From positions 1 to 64,000 of the forward strand of contig NZ_JAKXMK010000022.1 in the NCBI RefSeq assembly GCF_022524485.1: a stretch of DNA of 64,000 nucleotides, in the 5' to 3' direction. The notes below the pieces were generated by a model. It did not search any database, was not told the DNA's origin, and saw only the letters and a program-made list of their open reading frames with translations. Of this stretch, positions 9,615-17,355 are shown piece after piece (within the stretch, counting starts at the first letter, position 1; each line of letters opens with the position of its first letter). Source of the stretch: Pseudonocardia alaniniphila (GTDB lineage Bacteria > Actinomycetota > Actinomycetes > Mycobacteriales > Pseudonocardiaceae). The position numbers and the translations under genes were made by a program.

Positions 9615-9882
9615 GTCGGGGAGGCTACCGGCGCACCTCGACCGGCCCGCCCGCGCACCGCCAGGTGGGCGATGGGAGATACACCACCGGCCGCGGGGCA
9701 ACGACCGGCAGGCGCATGCTTCCCCGAAAGGGTCTGGACGAACGGCCAGTGGTCGTTCTCACCACACCGATGATCGATCCGGCCGAGCCGCGGCACCGGC
9801 GTGTCGCGCCCGCACCGGCCTCTGTGGACGACCACAGGGGCCTCGACCGGTCGCCGCCCCCACCCGACCACCCGCCGTACGC
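9615..9882 (-). other. Intergenic region upstream of murE
   Basis: No gene is supported here. Because a strong hairpin stands just beyond it after ftsI, this stretch is the likely place for a separate murE promoter. I found no convincing -35/-10 pair by eye. Confidence 0.5.
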
Positions 9883-9953
9883 CCGCGCGGGAGCCCGGCC
9901 CACGCATCGGCGTCCCGGCGGGGATGCGGCGAGCGGGCCGGGCTCCCGCGCGG
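9883..9953 (-). terminator. Long hairpin immediately after ftsI
   Basis: A perfect 19-bp inverted repeat (9883-9901 with 9935-9953) begins on the base next to the ftsI TAA stop. The 33-nt loop holds an inner stem (CGCATC with GATGCG). There is no T-run, which is common for actinobacterial terminators. It should at least partly separate ftsI from murE transcription. Confidence 0.8.
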
Positions 9954-11873
9954 TTACGGCGGGGGCGGCAGGGCGGGCGGCACCGGCGGAGGCGGCGGCG
10001 ACGCGGGCGGCGGTGGCGTGGGCAGCGTCAGCGTCTGCACCGGAGCCTCGGTGGGGCTCACCGGCAGCCGCTCACGCTGCGCCAGGTAGGTGGCGATGTC
10101 GTGGAACAGCGGGGCTGCGCTCGTGCCCGCCTTGGGGGCATCGAGCATGATCGCGATGACGTACCGCGGATTCTGCGCAGGGAGCATCCCGGCGAACGTG
10201 ATCCAGTACGTCGACGCCGAGTAGCAACCGCAGCGCGGATCCACCTGCTGCGCCGTGCCCGTCTTGCCCGCCACCTGGTAGCCGGGCACCGCCGCCGCCG
10301 GTCCCGTGCCGGTCTGTCCGGGTGCCTTCTGCGTGACGGCGGTGAGCATCGTGCGCAGCTGCTCGGCCGTGTGCGGCGACACCACCTGCACGCCCGGTGG
10401 CTGGGGCGCCACCGTGGGCACGCCGTCGGGCCCGGTGGTGGACGCGATGATCCGCGGTGGGATCCGCAGCCCGTTGTTGGCCACCGCCTGGTACATCCCC
10501 GCCATCTGCAGGGTGGTGACCGACAGTCCCTGCCCGATCGGCAGGTTGCCGAAGGTCGACCCGGACCACGTCGCGATGGGGGGCACCAGGCCGCCGCTCT
10601 CGCCGGGAAGCCCGACACCGGTGGGTGTGCCCAGCCCGAAGCGCGTGAGCATGTCGGCGAAGCGCTGCTCCCCCACCTTCTGCGCCGTCATGATCGTGCC
10701 GACGTTGGACGACTTCGCGAGGATCCCGGTGAGTGTGAACTGCTCGGGCCCGTGCACCCACGCGTCGTTGATCGTGCGGTCGGCGACCTTGATGTTCCCC
10801 GGCACCGTCACGACGTCGGTGGGCTTCGCCACGCCGTACTCGAGCGCGGCCGACATCGTGACGATCTTGTTGACCGATCCCGGCTCGAACGGGCTCTGCA
10901 CAGCAGGGTTGGCCAGCTGCTGGGGTGTGGCGCTCCCGAGGTTGCTCGGGTCGAACGTCGCCCCGTTGGCGATCGCGAGCACCTGCGCCGTGTGGGCGTC
11001 GAGCACCACGGCCGACGACGTCGGCTTCGCACCCGTCTGCGCGACGTAGTCGGTGAGCGCCTTCTGCGTCATGTACTGCAGGTCCGAGTCGAGGGTGAGC
11101 TGCACGGTGGACCCCTGGACCGCAGGCCGCTCGTAACGGGTGCTGCCCGGGATGACGGCGTCACTGCCCTCCGCGGTGTCCACCACCCGCAGGCCCGCCG
11201 ACCCGGCGAGCGCGTTGTCCTGCGAGCTCTCCAGGCCCACCCGGCCGACGAGCTTGTTCTCGTCGGCGCTCCACGACGCGGCGCCGACCACGTTCGCGGC
11301 GGCGTTGCCCGCCGGGTACTGCCGGTCCTCCCGCCGGTCAGCGGCGATCTCGTTGAACCGCTCGTGCAGGGACTCCGCGACGTCCGGGTCGACGAGCCTG
11401 GCCAGCACCACGTAGCCCCGGTCGCTGGTGAGCTGGTTGAGGAGCTCGGTGCGGTCCTGGCCGGTGGCCTGGGCGACCGCGGTGGCCATCTCCCCCACGT
11501 ACTGCGGGGTGTCCTTCCCGTGGTTGGACGCGATGAGGCGCGGGTTGGCCGAGAGCGTCCGGGCCTCGACGCTGAACGCGAGCGGGTGGCCGTTGCGGTC
11601 CAGGATCTCGCCGCGCTCCGCGGGGAGCGTGATGTCGGTCGTCGACTGGAGCGCCGACTTCGCGCTCAGTGCGGGCGCATAGACCGTCTGGACGGCGACC
11701 AGCCTGAGCGTGGCCACACCGAGCGCGAGCACGAGCAGGATCCGGCCGACCTTGAGACGGCGCGAGTAGTTCGCGCTCCTCTTCGCCGCACGACGAGGTG
11801 GTGCGGGGGGACGCTGCGTCGGGACCCTCCGGACCGCCCGCGAGGCCCGGGGCCGGGGCGGGGCCGTGGTCAT
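9954..11873 (-). CDS. ftsI: Septal penicillin-binding protein FtsI (PBP3, PbpB)
   Basis: Class B transpeptidase cross-linking septal peptidoglycan together with FtsW. The 639-residue protein has a basic cytoplasmic tail, one membrane helix near residues 42-60, a PBP dimerisation domain, and the transpeptidase motifs SVNK (Ser about 332), SSN and KTGTAQ (about 535). The C-terminal 30 residues are almost only proline, with some alanine, serine and threonine. The ATG overlaps the stop of the preceding FtsL-like gene (TGATG). A terminator-like hairpin touches its stop codon. Confidence 0.97.
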   Translation of the reverse strand: MTTAPPRPRASRAVRRVPTQRPPAPPRRAAKRSANYSRRLKVGRILLVLALGVATLRLVAVQTVYAPALSAKSALQSTTDITLPAERGEILDRNGHPLAFSVEARTLSANPRLIASNHGKDTPQYVGEMATAVAQATGQDRTELLNQLTSDRGYVVLARLVDPDVAESLHERFNEIAADRREDRQYPAGNAAANVVGAASWSADENKLVGRVGLESSQDNALAGSAGLRVVDTAEGSDAVIPGSTRYERPAVQGSTVQLTLDSDLQYMTQKALTDYVAQTGAKPTSSAVVLDAHTAQVLAIANGATFDPSNLGSATPQQLANPAVQSPFEPGSVNKIVTMSAALEYGVAKPTDVVTVPGNIKVADRTINDAWVHGPEQFTLTGILAKSSNVGTIMTAQKVGEQRFADMLTRFGLGTPTGVGLPGESGGLVPPIATWSGSTFGNLPIGQGLSVTTLQMAGMYQAVANNGLRIPPRIIASTTGPDGVPTVAPQPPGVQVVSPHTAEQLRTMLTAVTQKAPGQTGTGPAAAVPGYQVAGKTGTAQQVDPRCGCYSASTYWITFAGMLPAQNPRYVIAIMLDAPKAGTSAAPLFHDIATYLAQRERLPVSPTEAPVQTLTLPTPPPPASPPPPPVPPALPPPP

Positions 11874-12901
11874 CAGCCGTTACCCGTCCCGTCTGCTCCA
11901 ACGGTGCCCTGCGTGGACGCACCGCCGGTCGTGCGCTGCGTCGTCGTCCCGCCGGTGGCGCCCTGCGTGGACGCACCCCCGCTGGTGCCCGCCGCGGGCG
12001 CGTCGTCACTGGTGCCCTGCGTCGTCGCGCCCCCGCCGCTGGTGGACGAATCGTCGCCACTCGTGCTGGTTGCGGACGTCCCGCCGGTGGCGCCCGACGT
12101 GGACGTATCCCCGGTGGTGCTTCGTGTGGAGGCACCACCTTGCGTGCCACCGGTGGACGCATCGCTCCGGTCGCCTGCCGACTGTCCCTGAGCGCCCGCC
12201 GCGGCGCCCTGGGTGCCCGTGGCCGACTCCTGCGAGTCGTCGGACGCCGCCGAGTCGTTCGCCGCTGCCGGGTCACCGGCCCCTGGTGCTGCCGGCGTGC
12301 CCTGCTGCCCCGCGGCAGTGGCGGGCTGCACGGGAGCGGGCGGCGGTGGCGGCGGTGGCGGTGCGACGGCGGCCCGTGGCTGACCGACGACCGTGACCGA
12401 GCCGTCGGGGGCCACCACGAGTCGTGCGGAGTCCTGGACCGGCACCATGCCGAGCGCCTCGGCACGCCTGGCCAGCTCGGGTGCGGACTCCAGGTCGGCC
12501 ACCTCGCGGTGCAGCCGCTCGCTCTGCTGGCTCAGCGCCAGGGCCGCAGCCCGTGCGGACTGCAGATGATAGGAGCCCCCGGCGGCAGCCGTGGACAGCC
12601 ACAGCGTCGCCACGAGTCCGACGGCGAGCAGGATCATGACCAGCAGCACGAACTGCGGACGCCTCGGGGCGACCGCCGTGCGGACCGGACGGCTGACGGG
12701 CGCCCGACGCGCCCGATCCTCCCGCCCGGCGTAGGCCTGCGGCGACCGCCGGCCACGCAACGACGACGGCTCCCCCGTACGAGGGGTGGCGACCGGTGCG
12801 CCGCGCTGAGCCGGGATCGTGGTGGAACGGGTGCGCGTGGCACCACGGGCCGTCGCACTCCGGGTGGCAGTGCGAGTGCGCTCACCGACCGGCGTGCTCA
12901 C
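11873..12901 (-). CDS. FtsL-like proline/threonine-rich divisome membrane protein
   Basis: A single-pass membrane protein in the ftsL position between rsmH and ftsI, matching Rv2164c of M. tuberculosis by position and design. A basic N-terminus of about 75 residues precedes one helix (VLLVMILLAVGLVATLWLS), then a short leucine-patterned coiled-coil-like segment ending in ARRAEALGMVPV, the part expected to pair with FtsB-type partners. The remaining half is polyproline followed by about 150 low-complexity residues with repeated TQG/GGT phrases. GTG start has GGAGGG six bases upstream. Function is inferred from position and topology, not from strong sequence likeness. Confidence 0.8.
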   Translation of the reverse strand: MSTPVGERTRTATRSATARGATRTRSTTIPAQRGAPVATPRTGEPSSLRGRRSPQAYAGREDRARRAPVSRPVRTAVAPRRPQFVLLVMILLAVGLVATLWLSTAAAGGSYHLQSARAAALALSQQSERLHREVADLESAPELARRAEALGMVPVQDSARLVVAPDGSVTVVGQPRAAVAPPPPPPPPAPVQPATAAGQQGTPAAPGAGDPAAANDSAASDDSQESATGTQGAAAGAQGQSAGDRSDASTGGTQGGASTRSTTGDTSTSGATGGTSATSTSGDDSSTSGGGATTQGTSDDAPAAGTSGGASTQGATGGTTTQRTTGGASTQGTVGADGTGNG

Positions 12902-12987
12902 CCCAGCCCTCCACCGGCCGGCGCCTCACCTGGGACGGACCGTCTGCCTGCGACCGCCCTCACCGGTGCCCCGACTGCGCCTGTCAT
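12898..12987 (-). CDS. Candidate 29-residue small ORF coupled to the FtsL-like gene
   Basis: ATG at 12987 is preceded by GAGAGGGG, a credible ribosome site, and the frame ends in a TGA that overlaps the GTG start of the FtsL-like gene (GTGA). The product is Gly/Ala/Arg/Pro-rich without a recognisable domain. It may act only as a translational feeder. It is supported by signals, not by homology. Confidence 0.35.
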   Translation of the reverse strand: MTGAVGAPVRAVAGRRSVPGEAPAGGGLG

Positions 12988-13077
12988 GACCGCCCCTCTC
13001 TTGCTGACGCCGTCCGCCGTGCCCGGCGCGGCGACCCCTACGTCGCAACCCTGTGGCGCGTGCAGCCACGCACGTCG

Positions 13078-14061
13078 TCACTCGGCCGCCTCGCGGATGC
13101 GTTCCGCTGCCCGCAGGCGCACCGAAGCGGCCCGTGGGTTCTCGCTGATCTCGTCCTCGCCTGCCTGCTCGGCACCGCGTGTCAGGAGCCGCAGCTCCGG
13201 GCCGTGGCCGGGCAGTTCGACAGGTAGGTCCATAGGGGTGCGCGAGCTCGACCGCGCCGCCAGCTCACGCTTGACGATGCGGTCCTCCAGCGAGTGATAC
13301 GCGAGCACCACGATCCGCCCGCCGACGGCGAGCGAGTCCAGAGCGGCGGGGAGGGCCGTCTGCAGCGCGTCCAGCTCGCCGTTCACCTCGATCCGCAATG
13401 CCTGGAACGTGCGCTTCGCGGGGTGGCCGCCGGTGCGGCGCGACGCGGCGGGCACCGCTTCGTAGAGCAGCTCGACCAGCTCGCTGCTGCGCCGCAGCGG
13501 TGCCTTCGCACGCCGCCGATCGACGGCCGAGGCGATCCGCCCCGCGAAGCGTTCCTCGCCGTACTCCCGCAGGATGCGCGCGAGCTGCGGCACCGGGTAG
13601 GAGTTGAGGACTTCCGCGGCGGTGGGACCGGTGGTCGGGTCCATCCGCATGTCGAGATCCGCGTCGCGGGCGTAGGAGAAGCCGCGCTCGTCGGCGTCGA
13701 GTTGGAGAGAGGACACCCCGAGGTCGAACAGCACGCCGTCGACGCGAGGCAGCCCCAGCTCCGCGAGGACGTCGGCCATGCGGTCGTAGACCGCGTGCAC
13801 GAGGTGGATGCGGTCGGCGTGAGCCGCGAGCCGCCGCCCCGCCATCGCGAGAGCCTCCGGGTCACGGTCCAGGCCGACCAGAGTGAGCTGCGGGTGCTCC
13901 GCGAGCAGGGCCGCGGAGTGCCCACCCAGGCCCAGCGTCGCGTCCACCATCACCGCAGGACGGTCGGACAACGCAGGGCGGAGGAGCTCGCCGACCCGGG
14001 GCAGGGCCACGGGAACGTGCTTGGCCCCAGCCGGCTCGCCCTCGTGGTGATGCTGCCCCAC
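13078..14061 (-). CDS. rsmH: 16S rRNA (cytosine-1402 N4) methyltransferase RsmH (MraW)
   Basis: SAM-dependent methyltransferase that modifies C1402 in the ribosomal P site. The start is GTG at 14061, eight bases after AGGGAGGTG, giving 327 residues. Motifs include VMVDATLGLGGHS (SAM site), DGVLFDLGVSSLQLD, RGFSYARDADLDMRMD and YHSLEDRIVK. The upstream open frame is low-complexity and was left out. About 175 bp separate it from the FtsL-like gene. Confidence 0.96.
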   Translation of the reverse strand: MGQHHHEGEPAGAKHVPVALPRVGELLRPALSDRPAVMVDATLGLGGHSAALLAEHPQLTLVGLDRDPEALAMAGRRLAAHADRIHLVHAVYDRMADVLAELGLPRVDGVLFDLGVSSLQLDADERGFSYARDADLDMRMDPTTGPTAAEVLNSYPVPQLARILREYGEERFAGRIASAVDRRRAKAPLRRSSELVELLYEAVPAASRRTGGHPAKRTFQALRIEVNGELDALQTALPAALDSLAVGGRIVVLAYHSLEDRIVKRELAARSSSRTPMDLPVELPGHGPELRLLTRGAEQAGEDEISENPRAASVRLRAAERIREAAE

Positions 14062-14100
14062 CGCACACCTCCCTGCCCCGTGTCGTCGAGCCCCCCGCTT

Positions 14101-14186
14101 GGCCCGGGCTCCCCAGCCGGGCCACCAGCGATGCCCCCACCCGGCAGACCTGGCACCGGGGAAGGTGCGCCAGGGCTGCCGGGTGG
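14101..14186 (-). terminator. Two consecutive hairpins between mraZ and rsmH
   Basis: The first (14101-14123) pairs GGCCCGGGCT with AGCCGGGCC around a CCCC loop, with one bulge. The second (14137-14186) has an 11-bp perfect outer stem (CCACCCGGCAG with CTGCCGGGTGG) and a 6-bp inner stem (CCTGGC with GCCAGG). Both lie in the mraZ-rsmH leader. They could attenuate read-through into the division genes or stabilise the mraZ 3' end. No T-run follows. Confidence 0.6.
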
Positions 14187-14226
14187 GGACACCGCCGCGT
14201 CGATCTCCACCCCGCTCCATCCCGGA

Positions 14227-14658
14227 TCAGATGAGTCCGGGAAGCACCTCCTCCTGGGCCTTCGCGTAGGTGTCCTCGTTTGCTTCCTGGTACCGCTGCC
14301 AGGCCTCGGCGTCCCAGATCTCGGCGCGGGTGAAGGCGCCGATCACGACACAGTCCTTGGTGAGGCCGGCATAACGGCGCAGCTCAGGGGTGATGGCGAT
14401 CCGCCCCTGGCCGTCGGGGTTCTGCTCGTCGGTGCCGGAGAACAGGTTGCGCTGGAACACACGAGCGGACTCGCTCGTGAGCGGCGCGCTTGCGACCTTG
14501 CTGGCCAGTTCCGTGAAAGCCTCGCGGGTGAACACGTACAGGCAGTGGTCCTGCCCCTTCGTGATCATCAGCCCGCCTCGCAGCTCGTCGCGAAATTTTG
14601 CGGGCAGCGTGAGCCGCCCTTTGTCGTCCAGCTTGGGGGTGTAGGTACCGAGGAACAC
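14227..14658 (-). CDS. mraZ: Transcriptional regulator MraZ
   Basis: AbrB-fold regulator that forms a ring and binds TGGGN repeats in the dcw promoter. With the GTG at 14658 the product has exactly 143 residues, the normal length; GGAGGTG lies just upstream. Two tandem SpoVT/AbrB-like halves are visible: FLGTYTPKLDDKGRLTLPAKFR near the N-terminus and DGQGRIAITPELRRYAGL in the second half (shown here in parts). First gene of the dcw cluster and divergent from moxR. Confidence 0.96.
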   Translation of the reverse strand: MFLGTYTPKLDDKGRLTLPAKFRDELRGGLMITKGQDHCLYVFTREAFTELASKVASAPLTSESARVFQRNLFSGTDEQNPDGQGRIAITPELRRYAGLTKDCVVIGAFTRAEIWDAEAWQRYQEANEDTYAKAQEEVLPGLI

Positions 14659-14689
14659 CGGCCCCACCTCCAACAGTGGCCCCGTTGTG

Positions 14690-14731
14690 CCCCAGCGAGA
14701 ACCACATTACCCCACTCTTCCCCACCGTCAA
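14690..14731 (-). promoter_or_regulatory. mraZ promoter with phased MraZ boxes
   Basis: On the minus strand TTGACG (14731-14726) and TAATGT (14709-14704) are separated by 16 bases, a good -35/-10 pair. The spacer contains two TGGGG boxes (14724-14720 and 14714-14710) whose starts are exactly 10 bp apart. A third TGGGG (14694-14690) lies 20 bp further, all on the same helix face. MraZ is known to bind TGGGN repeats with 10-bp spacing, so autorepression is the natural reading. Confidence 0.85.
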
Positions 14732-14783
14732 CAGGATCGATCGTGGCTCTCCGCCGACTTCCGTCAGAAAACTGCAGGTCAGA

Positions 14784-14970
14784 TGGGGTGGGGGAAGGTG
14801 GGGGGCGCTGACGGGCCTCACCCGCGCACATGGATTCCATCCGAGGTTTCGATCACTCAGCGTGAGAATTTGCGGCCCCCAGCGCCCGCTGATGGCGCCA
14901 TGTGGGGGTAGTGCCACCGCCGATGGGGTGCCGCCGGGGACAAGGTCATCGCCAGTGGGGCACAGTGGGG
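14784..14970 (+). promoter_or_regulatory. TGGGG repeat pairs facing the moxR operon
   Basis: On the plus strand TGGGG occurs at 14784, 14789, 14799, 14903, 14924, 14956 and 14966. Two pairs (14789/14799 and 14956/14966) have the exact 10-bp period of MraZ boxes. A TTGACA at 15014 is a possible -35 for moxR, but its partner -10 is poor. Control of the operon by MraZ is inference. Confidence 0.5.
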
Positions 14971-15073
14971 ACGGCGCGGAGTACCCCCATCGGGCAAAGT
15001 TCTCTGCGGGCGTTTGACAGACTGATCGCGTCTCGACGGATCGGGACCGACACGACGAGCGCGAGGAGGTCTG

Positions 15074-16072
15074 GTGACCACGACGAGCAGCCGCGCCGGG
15101 ATGGAGGGCGAGGCGCCCGCCCTCGCCGATGTCGCCGATCTCTGCGGCCGGATCGCTGCCAACATCCAACGGGTCATCGTCGGCAAACCCGAGGTCGTGC
15201 GGGTCGCGCTGGTCACCATGCTCGCGGAGGGCCACCTCCTCGTGGAGGACGTCCCGGGGGTCGGCAAGACATCACTGGCCAAGGCACTCGCGCGGTCCAT
15301 CGACTGCTCGGTCAGCCGCGTCCAGTTCACGCCCGACCTGCTGCCCGGCGACATCACCGGCATGTCGATCTACAACAGGCAGACCACCGAGTTCGAGTTC
15401 CGGCCCGGCCCGGTGTTCGCCAACGTCGTGATCGCCGACGAGATCAACCGCGCCTCGCCGAAGACCCAGTCGGCGCTGCTCGAGTGCATGGCCGAGCACC
15501 AGGTCACCGTCGACGGCGCCACCTACGCGCTCGCGAGCCCGTTCATGGTCGTCGCCACGCAGAACCCCATCGAGATGGACGGCACCTACCCGCTGCCCGA
15601 GGCGCAGCGCGACCGATTCACCACACGCGTCAGCGTCGGGTACCCCGACCTCGGGGCCGAGCTGGCGATGGTCGACGAGCACGCCGCCAACGACCCGCTC
15701 GACATCCTCCGCCCGGTCGTCGACGCACGGCTCGTCCGCTCGGTGATCGACGCCGTGCGCCGGGTGCACGTGAGCCCCGAGGTGCGGCAGTACTGCGTGG
15801 AGCTCGTCGGCACCACCCGCAGGCTCCCCGAAGTACGACTGGGCGCGTCCCCACGTGCCACCCTCCAGCTCGTGCGGGCGGCCAGGGCACAGGCCGCGCT
15901 CGCCGGCCGCGGTTTCGTGGTGCCCGACGACGTTCAGGCCGTCGCGGTTCCCGTGCTGGCCCACCGGCTGCTGCTCACCCCGGAGGCGCAGGCCTCGCGA
16001 CGCACCGCCGTCGACATCGTCCGCAGCCTCCTCGCCCGGCATGCCGTACCCGCGCCGGGGCGAGGCCACTGA
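15074..16072 (+). CDS. MoxR-family AAA+ ATPase
   Basis: Cytoplasmic chaperone-like ATPase of the MoxR group, usually paired with DUF58 and transglutaminase proteins. It has 332 residues, with Walker A GVGKT near 62-66, Walker B VVIADEINRA, the MoxR sensor-1 region VVATQNPIEMDGTYPLPEAQ and arginine finger DRF. GTG start follows GAGGAGGT by three to four bases. First gene of a three-gene operon; the DUF58 gene begins 44 bp after its stop. Confidence 0.93.
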   Translation: MTTTSSRAGMEGEAPALADVADLCGRIAANIQRVIVGKPEVVRVALVTMLAEGHLLVEDVPGVGKTSLAKALARSIDCSVSRVQFTPDLLPGDITGMSIYNRQTTEFEFRPGPVFANVVIADEINRASPKTQSALLECMAEHQVTVDGATYALASPFMVVATQNPIEMDGTYPLPEAQRDRFTTRVSVGYPDLGAELAMVDEHAANDPLDILRPVVDARLVRSVIDAVRRVHVSPEVRQYCVELVGTTRRLPEVRLGASPRATLQLVRAARAQAALAGRGFVVPDDVQAVAVPVLAHRLLLTPEAQASRRTAVDIVRSLLARHAVPAPGRGH

Positions 16073-16116
16073 CCGGGGATGTCCCCGGCCATGGGCAGGA
16101 ACCGCGGAGCCCGGTC

Positions 16117-17355
16117 GTGAGCGAGCGGTCCGGGCGGTTCTCCGGCCTCACCACACGGGGCCGCTGCCTGCTCGCGGGTGGCCTCGCCACCGGGGCCTCC
16201 GCCATCGCCCTCGACGAGCGCGACCTGCTCCGGATCGGGGCGTTCGTCGCCCTGCTGCCGGTGCTGGCCCTGTTGCTCGCCGCCCGGGCCCGGCGGCGGA
16301 TCCACGTCGAGCGCGAGCTCACCCCGGCCCGGGTGCCGGTCGGAGCCGCCGTCACCGTCGGGCTCCATCTGCACGGCGGCCCGCTGCTCGGTGCCCTCCG
16401 CTTGACCGACACCGCGCCGGACGCCGCAGGCCCACAGGCCGCCGCTCCTCCGCGGTTCACGGTGCACCGGCTGTCCGGCCGGGGCAGCGCCGTGGTCACC
16501 TATCCCCTCCGCCCGGTGTTGCGCGGTGTGCACCGCGTCGGCCCGCTCAGCGGCACCGCCACCGATCCCTTGGGACTCGCGGAGTTCGAACGGGAGCTCG
16601 CACCGGCCGACCGCCTGGTCGTCCTGCCCCGGGTGGTCGCGTTGCAGGGGCTGCCGCCCGCCATCGGGGCGGGCGAGGGCACGCCGGGCTCCGCGCTGGC
16701 CCACCAGGGACAAGGCGCGTCGGACGTCCTCATCCGGCCCTACCGGCAGGGCGACGAGCTGCGCCGCGTCCACTGGCGCAGCACGGCGCGCCACGACGAG
16801 CTGATGGTGCGGCTGGAGGAGAGGCCGTGGCGCGGTGGGATGACGGTGCTGCTCGACCGCCGCGACGTGGCCCATCGCGGCCGCGGCGCCGACTCCAGCC
16901 TCGAGTTCGCGGTGAGCCTCACCGCCAGCATCTGCACCCACCTGCTCGCCCGCGGCGAACCGCTCGATCTCCTCACGGAGGACGGTGTGCAGCTGAGCGG
17001 CCGGGGCTCCGGCATCAGCCCGGAGCCGCTGCTCGACGCCCTCGCCGCCCTGCGCCCGTCGGCCCGGCCCGACCTGGCAGGCCCTGAGCTGCGGTCGGGC
17101 ACCGACGTGCTCGCCGTGCTCGGCGCACTCGAGCCCGGTGAGGTCGAGACGCTGCTCGGTCGCCGCACCGGCGGCGGCAACGCCGTGCTGCTCGACACCT
17201 CCACCTGGGACCCCTCCGTCCGGGACCGGGCAGGATCCGGTGGCACCGTCGCAGCCAATGCGGCGACCCTGCGCGGGGCCGGCTGGCACGTCACGATCGC
17301 CTCGGCCGGATCCTCGCCGGAACGCGTCTGGAGCGACCTGGTGAGCGGACTGTGA
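16117..17355 (+). CDS. DUF58 domain-containing membrane protein
   Basis: 412 residues starting at a GTG (SERSGRFSGLT). Two hydrophobic segments lie near residues 15-55, and the DUF58 signature YRQGDELRRVHWRSTAR is near the middle, followed by a von Willebrand-A-like fold region (MTVLLDRRD). The family accompanies MoxR ATPases and TgpA-type transglutaminases in many bacteria, but its biochemical role is not established. The stop overlaps the next start as GTGA. Confidence 0.88.
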   Translation: MSERSGRFSGLTTRGRCLLAGGLATGASAIALDERDLLRIGAFVALLPVLALLLAARARRRIHVERELTPARVPVGAAVTVGLHLHGGPLLGALRLTDTAPDAAGPQAAAPPRFTVHRLSGRGSAVVTYPLRPVLRGVHRVGPLSGTATDPLGLAEFERELAPADRLVVLPRVVALQGLPPAIGAGEGTPGSALAHQGQGASDVLIRPYRQGDELRRVHWRSTARHDELMVRLEERPWRGGMTVLLDRRDVAHRGRGADSSLEFAVSLTASICTHLLARGEPLDLLTEDGVQLSGRGSGISPEPLLDALAALRPSARPDLAGPELRSGTDVLAVLGALEPGEVETLLGRRTGGGNAVLLDTSTWDPSVRDRAGSGGTVAANAATLRGAGWHVTIASAGSSPERVWSDLVSGL

